A stretch of DNA of 64,000 nucleotides. Source: Viscum album (lineage: Eukaryota > Streptophyta > Magnoliopsida > Santalales > Viscaceae). Position numbers and translations under genes: made by a program. Below are positions 10,851 to 24,266 of the stretch, piece by piece. The notes beneath the pieces were generated by a model. That model worked only from the letters and a program-made list of their open reading frames with translations. It was not told the origin of the DNA and did no database searches. Where the stretch lies: contig OY728128.1 of the NCBI GenBank assembly GCA_963277665.1, positions 1,350,062,356 through 1,350,126,355 of the forward strand. The letters run 5' to 3'. The number at the start of each line of letters is the position of its first letter. Within the stretch, counting starts at the first letter, position 1.

Positions 10851-12474
10851 TTCTTCCTCTCTCTTTCATTTTTTTACCACTTTCTTCATCAAAACTTTTC
10901 TTTTTCTCTTTCTCTTTTGTGTGTATGTGTATTTTAAAGAACACTAAAAAAACTAAAATTATATATATGAAAAATCAAGAGTCATAGTTACTCTCCTTCC
11001 AATATTGAAATTTTTTCCAACCATTTTGGGGAGTCAAAAGACATTATTTTATCTCAATTATTTTTGTTTTCATCATATATTTTGATAAAGAATTTTGTGT
11101 CAAGAATAATACATTTTAAATGCTCAATTATTTATTTGGAAAATTATTTTCCCCACCGTGAGGAACAAGATTTGATTTCATGTCAAGGCCACCAATGGCC
11201 ATCTTTTCAAAATGTGTGTTTTCACCCCCATTTGTGAGTCTTGATTTTTTGGACCTTCAAGCTGAATTTCCTAATTTAGTGTTCATTAATATGATATAGG
11301 CATTTTATGAACCCCATGAGAATTATAATATCCAAATTGCCTCCCATTAACCATACATTAATCCTCATTTTGAAATCCCCTTCGAGCCTATGAATACCTT
11401 TTATTTGATAGCCACATTACATGAACAATTCCTTATCCCACCCAATATCAACATGGATTTTCTTTTCATGATTATTTTTGAAATTTAAGTGTGGGGGGAA
11501 TGGATTCATTATGGGTACCCTTTTTTGATGTCACTATAATATCTTATGCTTGAGGGAAAGCATAATTTTAAGTGTGGGGGAGATGTTTTCCTTTAGTGGG
11601 TTTTGGGAATGTATATATGTTTATCATGTAAAATTTAAAAGTGTTCAAAAAAAATCAAAAAAATCAAAAAAATAATGAAAATAAGAATTGGTTGTGTCTT
11701 AGGTAGGTAAAAAATAACTATTTATTAGCCTTTGATCTTGTTATAACTATTAAAATTAGTGTTGTGAGGAGATCAATCATGGTTTGAGATATGAGTGTGA
11801 GATCTTTTCCAAGTTCAATTTTCGAAAAAAGAAAAAAAACGAAGAAAAAAAAAAGAACACTTGCATTATATTCTTATGTCATTGGGAGAAGTTTTGTGCT
11901 CTGTAAATATTTCATCTTCTCATCCCAATCAAATTTTATTCCTCTATTGTGCCTTTCTTCACTCAATCATTCCCTTGTAAATATGTGTTTTCATTTCCTT
12001 CCATGTTTTATTTCAAAAAAATGTTCATTTCTTTTACTATATTGGTGTTTTAAACCTCTTCTTCTCTATCTTGGACATTATATTCCTTCCATATCATTGC
12101 CACAGAAGAACCCCTTAAAAATACCTCTTGATTCTTGTGAATTTTGGATAGGTATTGGAAGCGGAGATCTTTTTCAAACTCTAAGATTTTCACTTTTGGT
12201 TGGTGAAAGAGTGAACTTCCACAAATGAATTTTATCATCCTGAGAGGTGTGAGTTTTGAGTGTCCACATTTTCAATTTCTAAATTTGAGCATGAAAAAAT
12301 GAATTAGTTTTGTAACATTGTTTCTATAACAACATTTTCTGTAATTTAAAATAGATGAGTGAAATAGTCTAAACCTCCCCTGATTGGAGAAAACAAAATT
12401 TTAATATTTGTTGGTGAGTGTAAATGATTTTGTCATGTTTTTATATTTGTTGCACATGAAGACATGCACAAAAC
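10851..12474 (+). other. 3' non-coding internal region with polypurine-like boxes
   Basis: No coding domain is visible. 'AAGTGTGGGGG' occurs at ~11488 and again at ~11570, before the true polypurine tract. Repeated AGTGTGGGGG boxes are a familiar feature of the 3' non-coding region of Athila/Tat elements. Confidence 0.5.
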
Positions 12475-12489
12475 TAAGTATGGGGGAGT
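12475..12489 (+). other. Polypurine tract
   Basis: AAGTATGGGGGAGT ends directly at the 3' LTR start (12490), as expected for plus-strand priming. Confidence 0.75.
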
Positions 12490-14409
12490 TAATGTTATTA
12501 ATATTTTCATGACTTATTATATATTCCCTTTACTTATTTTATATGAAATGTGCTTAACTTGTGTGAAATATTAATTTTTTAATACTAGGTATAATTTTTT
12601 AGCATTTTTAGAAGTAGTCCAATTGAGTCAGTTTACGATGTTACTTATAACTCTGACCCTACTGATTCAAAATGCGTGGTTATTATTTTTTAGTATTCCT
12701 TATTCAATTTCTCACATATAATTAGAAGGAATCGTGGGCCAATCTGTCCATTTGAAGACTCATATGGACCACACAGAATTACCCAAAGAATTTGTGAAGA
12801 AACTGGACAAGCCATAATGATTGAGTTACCGGTCTCACTCCTGAAGACCATGTTTTGTAAAACTCCACCATGTGTTCTTTATTATCCAAAATCATCATGT
12901 GTACAAATTTCAGGTCCCAAATCTAAGAAAAAGGGGACCAAATGAAGCTTTGAATTCCAGACCACCATTCTGGTCGGGAATTAAAATCTGTATAGTATTA
13001 ATGACATATCTCCTGATCTATTAATCAAATAGAGCTGAGATTTTGCAGTGTGAAAGATGGAATATATTTGGACGACTTTGTGGAATAAATATTTTGGATT
13101 TTAAGGAATATTCATATTAAAAACCCCTTTCACATTTTATCCATAGAAAAAGCATGGATTGAAATGGAAAGTTTAACTTTGTTTAATCAACCGACCATAA
13201 CTTTGGTTCCTTAAGTCCAAATGACTCCAAATATAGAGAGAGGTTGGAAAAAATTATTAAATTTAACTTTGAAGAACGATATATCTCAAGATTTGGCTGT
13301 CTGGATGTCCAAATCATCGAGCCAAGTGGAGGGAAATATTGGGAATGTAAACACTCCAATTCCTTGGGCTATAAATACATCCCCTCCTCTCCATGCTAGG
13401 GGTTATCATTTCAGAAGATAAGTGATAATATTGGCATGAAAAAATCATTTTCAAAGGTTTTAGAGAATCTTCTACACTCACGTTTTCACTTGAGAGACCT
13501 TTCCTCCTCTCTTTGTTTTCATTTACTTTTATGTTCTTCATTGTAGTAATTTTGTATGTCCTTTCCTTTGTAATTCTGTTTTAATGCATGTTTCTTCTTC
13601 AATATATCTTATTATCATCCATATTATGTAGTATAATATTCATGTTCTTAAAATAGTTTAAATGCAGTTTAATCCCCTTCCCTTCTTTTTCTTTCTAATT
13701 TAATCTAAAGTTCGTTTTTAATTCTCATCATCGTTCTTGTGTGTGTGTTCGGCGCACAAATATTTTCTTATCCCTTTATTTATCTTATCTTATAAATTTA
13801 TCATCATAATCCATATAACCAGATTGGTAATAATTTTGATGGCTGAGTAAAACATTAATTGGGGTGAGTTATAATTTAGGTCTGTTAAGTGATTGAGAGC
13901 TTTTTCTTAACGAATGTTCTTTAAATTAACATTGTGTATGTTGGACTTAACATGTCATGGATTAATGACGTGTTTTATTTAACATATGGATTCCATGGAT
14001 TATTGGAAACATAAATACACTACCACAATCAAGTACTTATTGATATTAGAATCCTATTTAATCGAAGTTTTGTATTAATGCTTTAACACTTAGGAATTTC
14101 AATCAACGTCATCTTGTGACATGGGTGTTAATTCAATGCAATATAAAGCAAAGCTCAAGGATATCACAAGCTTAACTACCTAATGATTAACTCATCCCAA
14201 TATTTATCAAATAATTAAATCAATCTGAATCAATCAACCATTTCAATTAAGCTCTGCAAACAAACCCCCCAATCCAAATACAATTAACTAAAAACAAACG
14301 ACTATTAAAAAGTATCATCACCGAGGATTCGACCCGAGTGCTGCTATACACATTAGCAGAGCACCGGAAATTTTACCGGTCGATAGGCGACAATAGTCTA
14401 TGTGTTTCA
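12490..14409 (+). repeat. 3' LTR of the Athila/Tat-like element
   Basis: It is collinear with 5199-7118 and the same length. Its TATA box (TATAAATA) is at 13370-13377 and the hairpin-forming end is at ~14337-14363. Many transitions and small indels separate the two LTRs. Confidence 0.85.
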
Positions 14410-14414
14410 ATCCC
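14410..14414. repeat. Target-site duplication (right), ATCCC
   Basis: It pairs with ATCCT at 5194-5198. Confidence 0.6.
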
Positions 14415-15720
14415 TCATGAGAGGTATAGGTTCTCCTTTATCTTCTGTATGTTTTTCTAGAGCATGGTTTCAATACTCCCTCGATCTTGAAAAGTTATTT
14501 CCCCCAAACAATATGGGAGTGGGTACCACATGATATAGATAATAATTATTCCTTATATAGAAGAAAATGTGGTGTGTATTCACTACTAGTGAGGTAAATT
14601 ACTTCATCTACCATTATATAGACACTCAGTAAGGTGGGGGTCCCCTTCCATAGTTCAATAATTGATGGGAGGTTCTCTGTTATACACCATTTTATTCTGA
14701 TCTTTTGGTTGAGAGTGTAGCTATATGATGATCCATTGATTGGTTTTAGTGTAGCCTTTTGATCTCTTTCATGTGTTGGATGATGGTTATAGTGATATAG
14801 ATTCTGCGATGGGGAATCATGGATAATTGAATATATTGGATATTTCTACCTTATCTATGTAAAAAATCCCTTATGTGAATATCTTCTCTCGTGATTGGTA
14901 GGAGGATGGAAGATTATTTTTTTTGTGGAGATTCATATCCGGTGAATGATTTATCAATCCACTTCCTCCCCCACAAACCTTAGGTGTTATATACTCTATT
15001 CATAGGGTGGGTAACAAACAATCTGGGTATGTGTGAGTTATAGATGGTTTGATAATTCAATTAGTTAGCATAAATTTGTGTTATTATTTTATTAATGAAT
15101 CATTGGCCTCAGATCCAGAGGTCCTAGTAGAATATTTATGCTGGAATGGTATGAATTGGGATTCTTATATGAGGTGAAAATCTACCCTCATTATTTCCAT
15201 CTCTATGAGATGGATTTGGTATATAGTTTTTCTTGGCATCTTATCTGGGTAGAGTGAGGCACAATGATGATGTTATTAGTGAAAAAATATCAATTGATGC
15301 CTATGTTTTAGTAGATGAACATAATTTTGGATCATAATTTTATAAATTATATGATTCAAGGTTTTATTTTTTTAGTAAGTGAGACCCAGGTGACAGGTAC
15401 AACAAACCCCTAGGAAACATCAATTAATTATTTCACTAGTTTTAGAGCATGGATTCTGGATCTATAGTTGTTTTAGAGAATCAATTTTATAGATTTTGAG
15501 TATGTGACGGTACTTTTATAGGGTATATATCCCAGATTAACCATAAGAAGTTGAATTTAATGCTTAGGGAAATGGCCTTCTTTATGGGTTTTAATGGATT
15601 TGAAGTAAAGGTTTATATTTTCTAATGTTTTTCATTCTCTAAAGGATGGTTCTTCATGAATAATGATATATGAAGTCCATAAATATTGTACTAGATTTTT
15701 GATAAGGTAGATTCAGGATA
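14415..15720 (+). other. Continuation of the old host element of the Athila/Tat-like insertion
   Basis: The texture is the same as before the insertion: the ~24-26 bp GG...ACTCCC-type repeat is visible to ~14700 ('ggtataggttctcc', 'caatactccctcga', 'gttatttcccccaa', 'gtgggtaccacatg'). The rest is AT-rich with no domain. The 15721 element begins at its right edge. Confidence 0.35.
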
Positions 15721-18700
15721 TGTAAAACTCTTATATTTTAAAAATTAAATCTATTTTTGATAGAGTATGTGGTCTCTAACCCTGAGCCTAAATGAGCAAT
15801 GAAATATTATTATTTTAATATAATTTTTTTTAAAGAAAATTAAATTGTAAGGATTGAATATTATTAACTAATTTATGAAAAATATATAAATTACATACTA
15901 AATATAACTATATTAATGATTTTTTTAGTAAATAATCACTTATTTTTTAGTAGAGTCATTTTATTCTTCAAAAATACATTTTCTTCAAAAATAGATTTTA
16001 TTAAAATTCTTGAGATAATATTATAATTAATTTTTGGAAATTTTAGAAATAATATTTAATAAAGAGGGTATAATTTTTGAAATCATCATATCCGAATTAT
16101 CTTATGGGGAAATTTTATATTATACTAAAAATATTTCTTTTTCAATGAATAGTAAAAGAATACCAATTTTTGTCAAACTGTAATTTATTTTCATTAAATA
16201 AATAAATGTAAAAGTTTAATAATATTTGGGATATTGTTTTAAATTTTTATATGATCCATTTTATTTATAATATTATAATTAATTTTATCTAAATCGGTAA
16301 TTTTCATGATTTTGGTAAAAATCTAATTTTATGCTTAAAACGGGTTTTTCGAAATAAATGCTTTTTAAGTGTAGAACATTCTTCAATTTTAATTAATTAT
16401 AATAACACCTAATTAGGAATAATTTATAATAAATTTATATATTATATGTCTATATATATAAATTTACTTTCATATAATGAATATTATTATTCATATATTT
16501 AATGAAACGTCATCTTTTCCATGAAAAATGCATTTCTCTAAAAAACACTTTTCATCATGTTTTCAGGGTTTAATTTTAAATTAAATCATGCCACTTATAT
16601 TAATATAATATATAAAAAATAATAAAATATTTAGAATAATGAATTCCAAATTTGGTAAATAGTTCCGATTTATTTTTATTCATTAGGGATAGTAACCGCA
16701 GTAAATAATTATCAACACAAAAAAGGTAAATCGGGTAATTAAGGTTAAAAATAATAAGATAAGGACTAGAAAATGACATTGAAACATTATTTAATTTCAT
16801 TGGATGGGTCTATTTCATCCATACAAATACAATATTTTTAAATATGACCTTTATTTGAAATTTGGGTTTGATTTTGATCCTTATAATAATTGAATGAAAC
16901 ATAAAGTCAAAAATGACACTTTGATACCCTGAATTTTTAAATATTTTTGGAACGAATAAAGACAAAAATATTTTGGGTAATAAATGGTTATAATAAAAGT
17001 AAATATTTTTTTATCATGATAATTTATTTTTTAATTATTAGGGATGAAATAATTTTGTTAGATGTGTATGCAATGCCGACACAACATTTATTCAATTAAT
17101 AGAAAAAAATGTTTCTTAAAATATTAAAATTATTAAAATATGAATTAAATATTGTGTTCTAAATAATTTTCAGATGAAAATAAAATATTATTGATGTTTT
17201 AAAATATTATATTCAAATTAAAAAATATTCATTTTGTTTTTAAAGTCAAATTAAATAAATAGTTCAAAAAATGACATTAATGTAAATTTGTAAAAAATAA
17301 TATATTATTAAATGATTAAAAATTAATAATAATAATATCTTTATAAACTTTATTGATATTTTTTAAAAAATATCAAATATAGTCCATTTATAGACCAATT
17401 TTCCTTTTATAGTGACTATATTGACCCCTAAAGAGTAAAAACATTGTTACCGTGGTAACTCTCAAAAAAAGGATAACATGGATAAAAACTAATAGATAAG
17501 GGTAAAAATATGATATAAAGTGGTAAAAATATTATTAGATGATATAATTTTGACCCATATTCATACTATATATTAATTATATCAATTTAAATTAATTGTT
17601 CAATTAATTTCAATTTATATTAATTTAATATTTTATTTAATTCTAAAAGTGACCCTCTCCTCACTTTTAAAAGAAAAACTCTTATTCACTTTTATTCACA
17701 CATAAATAACCTTTTGGTTCAACCAATACCTTACTAAATACCTTCCTTAATTCCCTTATAATTTTCTAGAAACATTTTTTAACTATAAAACCCTCCTAGG
17801 AAGACTTTTGGTGTAAAACTAAAGAGGTTGTCCGAAGAATAGGTATTGTTCTTAACTGAGCGGTTTTTTTATTTATTATTCCACCTCCTTAAAATATTAT
17901 TCAATCATGAAGATATAATAAAAATATTATCTATAATATATATATATTATATTATTTCAATTTAATAACATAAATCATGTCCAGTTCCATCAAATGGGAA
18001 ACAAAACCATTGTTCGTGTGTACAACGGACTACCACCTCCTAAACCGATGTAATTAATTTTTCATCATTGCATTTCATAGATATTCATGATGATGTATTT
18101 AATTTTTATATATGATAATCATGAACTATTTATCCTTTTTTCAGAGTAATATATCATATATTTTCTTACCTTTCCATTTATTTAAATATGATAACATCAG
18201 TCATGCATATATATGGATTACAACATCTAGGAAGCGATATGATTTATTTTTCATTACCGCATCACATGGATTGTATATATAAATATATTTAAATAAAAAA
18301 TATTATATTTATGATATAACTAAAAAAATTAAATATAAAATTACACAATTCATATGTCCATCATTATCATTGTTAAATAGAAACGTTTCCCATGACTACA
18401 TATTGCATACAATCACCATGATTATAACATAGTTCATTTTTCATAACAATGTTTTATATGTTGTTTTAAAATTATGTTTGATGTATAAAAATTATATTTA
18501 TTTCATGATTATTATTCTATATATTATTAAATAGTTACATCTTTGACCATATTTTCCCTATTGTAATATTCTTGGACTTATGATCCGAATATCATCAAAA
18601 TGTTTGACATGAACTCAAATGATTATGTAAATAGAAAAAATATTATAATAAATAAAATAAAATGGATAATAAAATAGAAAATAGTTATTAACAAAGTAAA

Positions 18701-20290
18701 TAATTAATTAAATTTTTTTATTTAGGAAGATAAATAATATATGTGATGATTCAAACTCGAGGTAAGGGACTTTATTTTTAAGAAAATTTTCTTTTACTAT
18801 TTTCCTCAAAACACTTTTTCTTCCATGTTCAGGTTCCTCTAAATTATTCAAGAAACAAATTATTTTTTATTTAATGTATTCCAAATTTTATTTTTTATCA
18901 TATTTACCTTTATTTCTAATGTTTTAAAAGAATAATATTTTTACAGTTTTACATAATTGATACTTTAGTTTAAAAACCTCATTTCAGATGTTTTAAACAT
19001 TTATTTTCCAACTCTTTATCTTCCATGTCAATATTTTAGAAATTATTTTATTAATTTATTTATATATAGAAAAATAAATTATAAATCCAATTTTATGACT
19101 TTGTTTACCTTTTTAATAGGTTTTCAAAAGAAATATTTTTAATTCATTTTATATATAATGTTTTTACTTTAATTATAAATGATAAAAGTAATGTATTATT
19201 TTAACATCTATGACATCATCATATTTTCCGACCACCACAACCATAATTTTAAATTTGGATTTATTTTTAATCTTCCTTGTTTTATTCAAATAAAATCACT
19301 CTTTTTGTTTATTAAAATTATTTTCCAAAACGGTTTTAAATGGAATAAATATTGAATATCTTGAAATTTTTTTCTTATGAGTGTACGGGGTATCTCTAAA
19401 CCATTGTTTTCTTTGGGTAATTAAAATTATCTCTCTATATCATTTTATCCCCTATATAATGTTATCAAATTATTCTAAATTTTTTATATATGACTCTCAC
19501 ATATATACCTTGCTTATTCTACCTTCCATTGATGGGGTAATACCTGTCTTAGGTACACTTCTCAAATGCTTTCATTATGAAATTTCCATTGATTATGATA
19601 AGAAGAAATATTATGTATCCTATTTATTTCGTGGGGTTATTCTTATGATTATAACATATAATTAATTCCATTTTACAGAACACATAATCATAAGCATGTT
19701 ATGATTTGTGTGCCCATATAATGCTCCAATGCAGTCGGTAAATCTTTTGTGTCATGAGATGTTATTTATGGGATTAAAGAGTAAACCTATTCCACTATGG
19801 TACTATGTACACCATGTGATGTTGTCTTGGATGTAATACATGACTTATGATTATTTCAATTTGTGTTGATATCACATTTCATATGTTTTCATGATCTTAT
19901 TATGCCATGTCCTTTATGTTATTCTCTCATGTGAATCATGAACTAATAGGTTTCTTTGATTCAATTTTTTATATGTCCCTTACTAAGATTTTTATTTTCA
20001 CTCCCTATTTTAAATAAAAAATAAATGGTTTTTAAGGATGAGAAGATATAAGTTTGGTGTGAATATGAAAATTATGATGATACATCAAGAAAAAAAAATT
20101 ATATCATAAAAGTTTTTTTGTGGGAATAATGGATATTAAGTGGAAGTGCCCAATTTTTGATGTAATATTTATTTATATAGGTTTCATGTCAAAATTATAT
20201 AAAAATTAAAAACTAAAATATCATTGGGATGTAAAAATGAATTCGTGACTTAAAAATTAATATTATGTAATGTTTCAGTCATGTTTTTTA
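15721..20290 (+). repeat. 5' LTR (~4.6 kb) of the 15721 element
   Basis: It starts TGTAAAACTC and ends just before the primer site. It contains a ~190 bp degenerate tandem repeat (18020-18470) and a splice-donor-like CTCGAG/GTAAGGGAC at 18757-18770, shared with other LTRs in the window. The final ~2.2 kb has no counterpart in the truncated 3' LTR, so the end is set only by the primer site. Confidence 0.55.
18020..18470. repeat. ~190 bp degenerate tandem repeat, three units
   Basis: A core of the form 'aat.atttttcat.a..gca' recurs at 18058, 18247 and 18437 (spacing 189 and 190), each time preceded by a similar 'aca...cc' segment and followed by 'cat.gat'. It lies inside the 5' LTR; the homologous 3' LTR ends before the second unit. 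Confidence 0.5.
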
Positions 20291-20293
20291 AAG

Positions 20294-20311
20294 TTAGTAT
20301 TAGATCGAAGG
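20294..20311 (+). other. Primer-binding site (tRNA-iMet type)
   Basis: TTAGTATTAGATCGAAGG corresponds to TTGGTATCAGAGC with G-to-A and C-to-T changes. 'CAGTCATG', resembling a decayed LTR end, lies just upstream. Confidence 0.45.
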
Positions 20312-21972
20312 TTTAGATAACTTTTGAGGTTATGATGTTTTCATGTGAGGTTAACTTAAGAGTTATAGATATCATCATGGGTGTATCAGTTTAAGGTTTA
20401 TCATAATTTATAAGTCTTAAAAATATCTTTTTTACGATAAAAGTTATAGAATATTAATTTTATTTATGGGATTTTGTGTGATGTTTTATTGGGTTGAGGT
20501 ATATGTAACCCTTAGGTTCAACATGAATTATTATTTGACGAATAATTATTTTTTAATAAGATTAAAGGTATTGATAACTTTTAGGTTTTATATGATATTT
20601 AATGATAAAGGTTATTTTCCTAACTAAATTATAAAAATTATATTAATATAATTTCAGTACAAATGAAAACCTATAACATCATGGATGGCCATGGGGATTT
20701 AACCCACAACTAAAGGGTGGCAAGGGTGAAATGCCTACCACTGACCTACATAATGACATGGTTTATTCGAAAATTCATTCTTAAATGATGTGATAGATAA
20801 AGTTTAAGTTGATTTTGGGAACATATGTTTTACCATTGAGATAAAAATGGGATTAGAAAGATATTTGGAGATTATGTGATTAATGTTATTTCATATAAAG
20901 TTCACTATTTTGGGAACCTTTTATGATTAAGGTAAACATAACAATATTGGATTTTATATGAGTAATAAAGGATTAATTATAATTTCAAATAACATATGAT
21001 TTTATTAGGGATTTATGGTAATTCATGTTATTTATAGAAATAATTATCATATATTATAGATTATATGATTATGGAATATACTTTTTTTATGAGACATTTA
21101 GAGTGATTTGTGTTATTTGGAGATAAAAGTTAAATTTATCATGGAATAATATGTGACCAAATAATTATATTCTATGGGTTTCAATATCAATCTATAATAT
21201 TTTGATGAATTTTAAGGTTATTTATTTATGAAACAATCTACATTGATCATTAAGTGTTATTATTGAAGCATTGGTGGTTGATGATATATTTCTTCATATG
21301 ATGGTTTATTTTTTTTCGAATTATATTATGCCAAACACTTTGATTTTGGATAACGTTGAAAGATATGAGAAATATATTGTTATCCTTCTTTGGATTATTT
21401 GATCCATTAGAATATGATTTTAGTGCATCATTCCTAAAAAATCATCTTGGGTGCTCATCATTTAGAGAAAAATATAAGATTATGGAATAAATTGATTAAT
21501 GGATGAAATGATATTTATTAGGTAAGTAAATTTCCATAAATTAATAATTTAATATGTAAAGGAATTCTTAAAACTATTATAAAATGGTCTTTATACAAAA
21601 CATTTATCCAATTTCCTTTAATTTTTATGAATCTATGGTATTTTTCATGCATCACCAGTTTATAGTTTTATGATCATTAACATTCCCTTGGTCCTTCAAT
21701 TTCTTATGATCAAGGTTCTCCATCACTATCTATAATTATTTGAGCATTAATATTTTTCTTTATTACCTTATATTCACTTACCAAAAATTTTATCTAATTT
21801 GGAAACATAATTACGTGATGACCATTGAGTTTCTTTTTCCTTCTTTTCAAGAGGAAATTTTATTAAGCATTTCTTATATATGGGATAAAAATAGTTATTT
21901 TTTGATGAAAAATATTTATTTACATAGACCAAGTTAAAATTTTGAGGATAAAATTTATTGAAAGGGGGAGAA
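20312..21972 (+). other. Internal region, pol-tail relic and polypurine tract
   Basis: AT-rich, no recognised domain. At 20693-20710 there is a 'ggggatttaaccca' motif like that in the LTRs at 43905 and 48988. The last 33 bases carry the conserved 3' signature TTTTGAGGATAAAATT then AAAGGGGGAGAA, the polypurine tract abutting the 3' LTR. Confidence 0.5.
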
Positions 21973-24266
21973 TGTAACACCCTTGGAACTTTTAAAAAAA
22001 CTATGTTCAATATTGTATACGACACACAAAACCATGCCTAAATGAATCATGAAATATTATTATTTAATTATGACATTTATAAAATATCTGTTAAGTTAGT
22101 GGGTATGAGTAGGATTAAATTATTTATGAAATATAGAAAGGTCCCACTAAATTTACATGTATTGATAAATCCTTATTAAATAATCACTCCATTTTTAGCT
22201 AAGAAATTTTATTCTTGAAAAATGGATTTCATTACATTCTATGTGAAAATATTATAATTAATTTATCACTTTTTTAGAAATTTATTTATTAAAAATGATA
22301 ACATTTTTTAAATAATCATAGAAAAATTTCCTCAAGATGGAATCCTTATATTTTAAAAAAATATTGGTTTTTTGATGAATAGTAAAAATACTGACATTTT
22401 AAAAAAACAATCATTTAGTTTAATTAAATCAAATAATTTAAAAGTACCATTATATTTTATACTAGTTAATAAAGTGAAATAAGATCAATCTAAGTTATAA
22501 TAATCTAACTAAATTTATTTAAGTAAGAAATTTTAATGATATTATTATAATTTTATTTTTATGCTTAAAAACACATTTTTCTATAAACTATTTTTAAGTG
22601 CATAATGTTTTCAATTTTAATTAATTAAAATAACCCCTATCAAATAATAATTTAAATAAAATTTATTTATTATATATCTATCAATATTAATTTAAACTCA
22701 TATAATAAATATTTCTAATCATAGTGCTAATGTAAATTAATACTTTCATTAAAAATACATTTTTCTAAAAAACCCACTTTTTTCACGTTTTCTGATTTTA
22801 ATTTTAAATTAAATTATGAAAATTATGTGAATTTAATATTTAAAAGTGAATTAAACATTTTTAATCAGTACAAAAAAACTTTTTATGTAAGTATTTTTTA
22901 TTTTTAGTCATCATGGACAAAAACCATAGTAAATAATTATCACCATTGCAAGGGTAAAGTGATTAATTAAGGATAAAAATAATATGATAAGAACTAGAAA
23001 ATGACATTAACACTTCCATTAATTTAATTTAATGAGTCTAGGTAAACCATAATAATCCAATATTATAATATATAACCATTTTCCATTGGAATTTTATTTT
23101 GACATTTATATTAATTGAGTAAGAGATAAAGTCAAAAATGTCAATTTATTTCTTTTAATTTATATAATCTTTTGTGACAAGGATAAAGATAGCTTATTTT
23201 TAGTACTAAATAATTATTTTAAATATAAATATTTTTTTATCATTATGTCATTTTTATTTCTTAGGGTTGAAATTTATACATTAAATGCTTACGCAACTCT
23301 GAGACAACATTTATTCAATGAACAGAAAAATAAAATAAACGGTTTTAAGAATATTAAAAGTTGTATAGTATTTATGAATTATTGTGTTCCAAGAAAATTT
23401 AGGATAAAAAATATTAGATATTTTTGAATTTATTAGATTCAAATTCCACTATTTTCATGTAGATTTCATTTTTAAATTAAGTAAATAGTTCCAAAGATGA
23501 TATTAATGATATTTCATAATATATAATATTTTATTAAATGATTTAAAAAAATTAAAATCTTATATTATGCATAATTATTGGTATTGGTTTAAAAATATCA
23601 AATATTTTCCATTAAGAGACCAATTTTTCTATTTATAGTGACTATATTGACCCTTAATGTGAAAAAACTACATTATCATGGTAATTCTCCAAAAAAAGGC
23701 TAATGTGGGTTTCAATGAAGAGATAAGGTAAAAAAGAAATATAAAAATCCCCAAAATTTATTTTAAGATAGAAAACAGAATCATACATATCATATCTTCA
23801 AATTATAACAATTTTGGTTCATTTTATTAATGAAAATTAATTTATATTAATTTAATATTTTTGAAATTCAAAATTTTCCCCTCCCCACACTTATAAAAGG
23901 GAATATCCCTTCCACTTTTCTTCACACTAAAAAACCAATATGGTTTCAAAAACCCTACCAAAAAATCTTTATAAATTATATTTTCATGTTATATATTCAT
24001 GGGTTTGATAAGAAACCCCTCCAATAAAGGTTTTTGGTTTAAACCAAAAGATGATTTCTGAATAAGATGTGTCGTTCTTAACTGAGCATTTTTATTTTAT
24101 TTCTTCTTCCACCTCCTTCAAATAATATTTAACTGTGATGATATAATAACATTAGTATATCTCATATTATTATATGTTATTATGTTAATAGAATAACCTA
24201 CATCTATATCCTCTTCTATAAAATGTGAAATGAAGCTATCAATCATGTGTATAGTGGACTGCTGTT
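21973..24266 (+). repeat. 3' LTR of the 15721 element, truncated
   Basis: It begins TGTAACACCC and matches 15721-~18040, for example the shared 'tatagtgactatattgaccc' at 23634 and 17409. It has a better preserved TATA box than the 5' copy: ACTTATAAAAGGG at 23890-23902. It ends abruptly at 24266. Confidence 0.7.
23892..23900 (+). promoter_or_regulatory. LTR TATA box
   Basis: TATAAAAGG lies ~1.92 kb into the LTR. The 5' copy has decayed to TTTTAAAAG near 17668. Confidence 0.5.

Larger units (their letters stand above)
5199..14409 (+). mobile_element. Athila/Tat-like Ty3/gypsy element lacking RT-RH-integrase
   Basis: The element has two LTRs of identical length (1920 bp, TG...CA; the 3' copy begins TA), a near-perfect 5 bp target duplication, a polypurine tract before the 3' LTR, and gag plus aspartic protease relics of the Athila/Tat style. 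The internal region (7119-12489, 5.4 kb) goes from the post-protease region straight into the 'LLGRQP' motif, which in full-length relatives lies after pol. No RT, RNase H or integrase motif is visible in any frame. It would have depended on enzymes from a partner element. Stops and frameshifts break every gene and the LTRs have diverged clearly, so it is old and inactive. Confidence 0.85.
15721..24266 (+). mobile_element. Long-LTR Ty3/gypsy element with minimal internal region, 3' LTR truncated
   Basis: A direct repeat pairs 15721-~18040 with 21973-24266. A primer site lies at 20294 and a Del-type 'pol tail plus polypurine tract' (AATTTTGAGGATAAAATT...AAAGGGGGAGAA) at 21940-21972, immediately before TGTAACACCC. 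The first LTR is thus ~4.57 kb and the internal region only ~1.7 kb, with no gag or pol motif. The second LTR stops after 2.29 kb, where an unrelated LTR-like start (TGTAATGCCC) begins. Sampled LTR segments look about 80% alike, so it is old. The superfamily is inferred from the 3' signature. Confidence 0.65.

Noticed and set aside
10669..10947. 92-codon ORF with a Ser/Leu-rich stretch
   Set aside because: It is the translation of the CT/CTAT microsatellite and its flanks in the non-coding 3' part of the Athila/Tat-like element.
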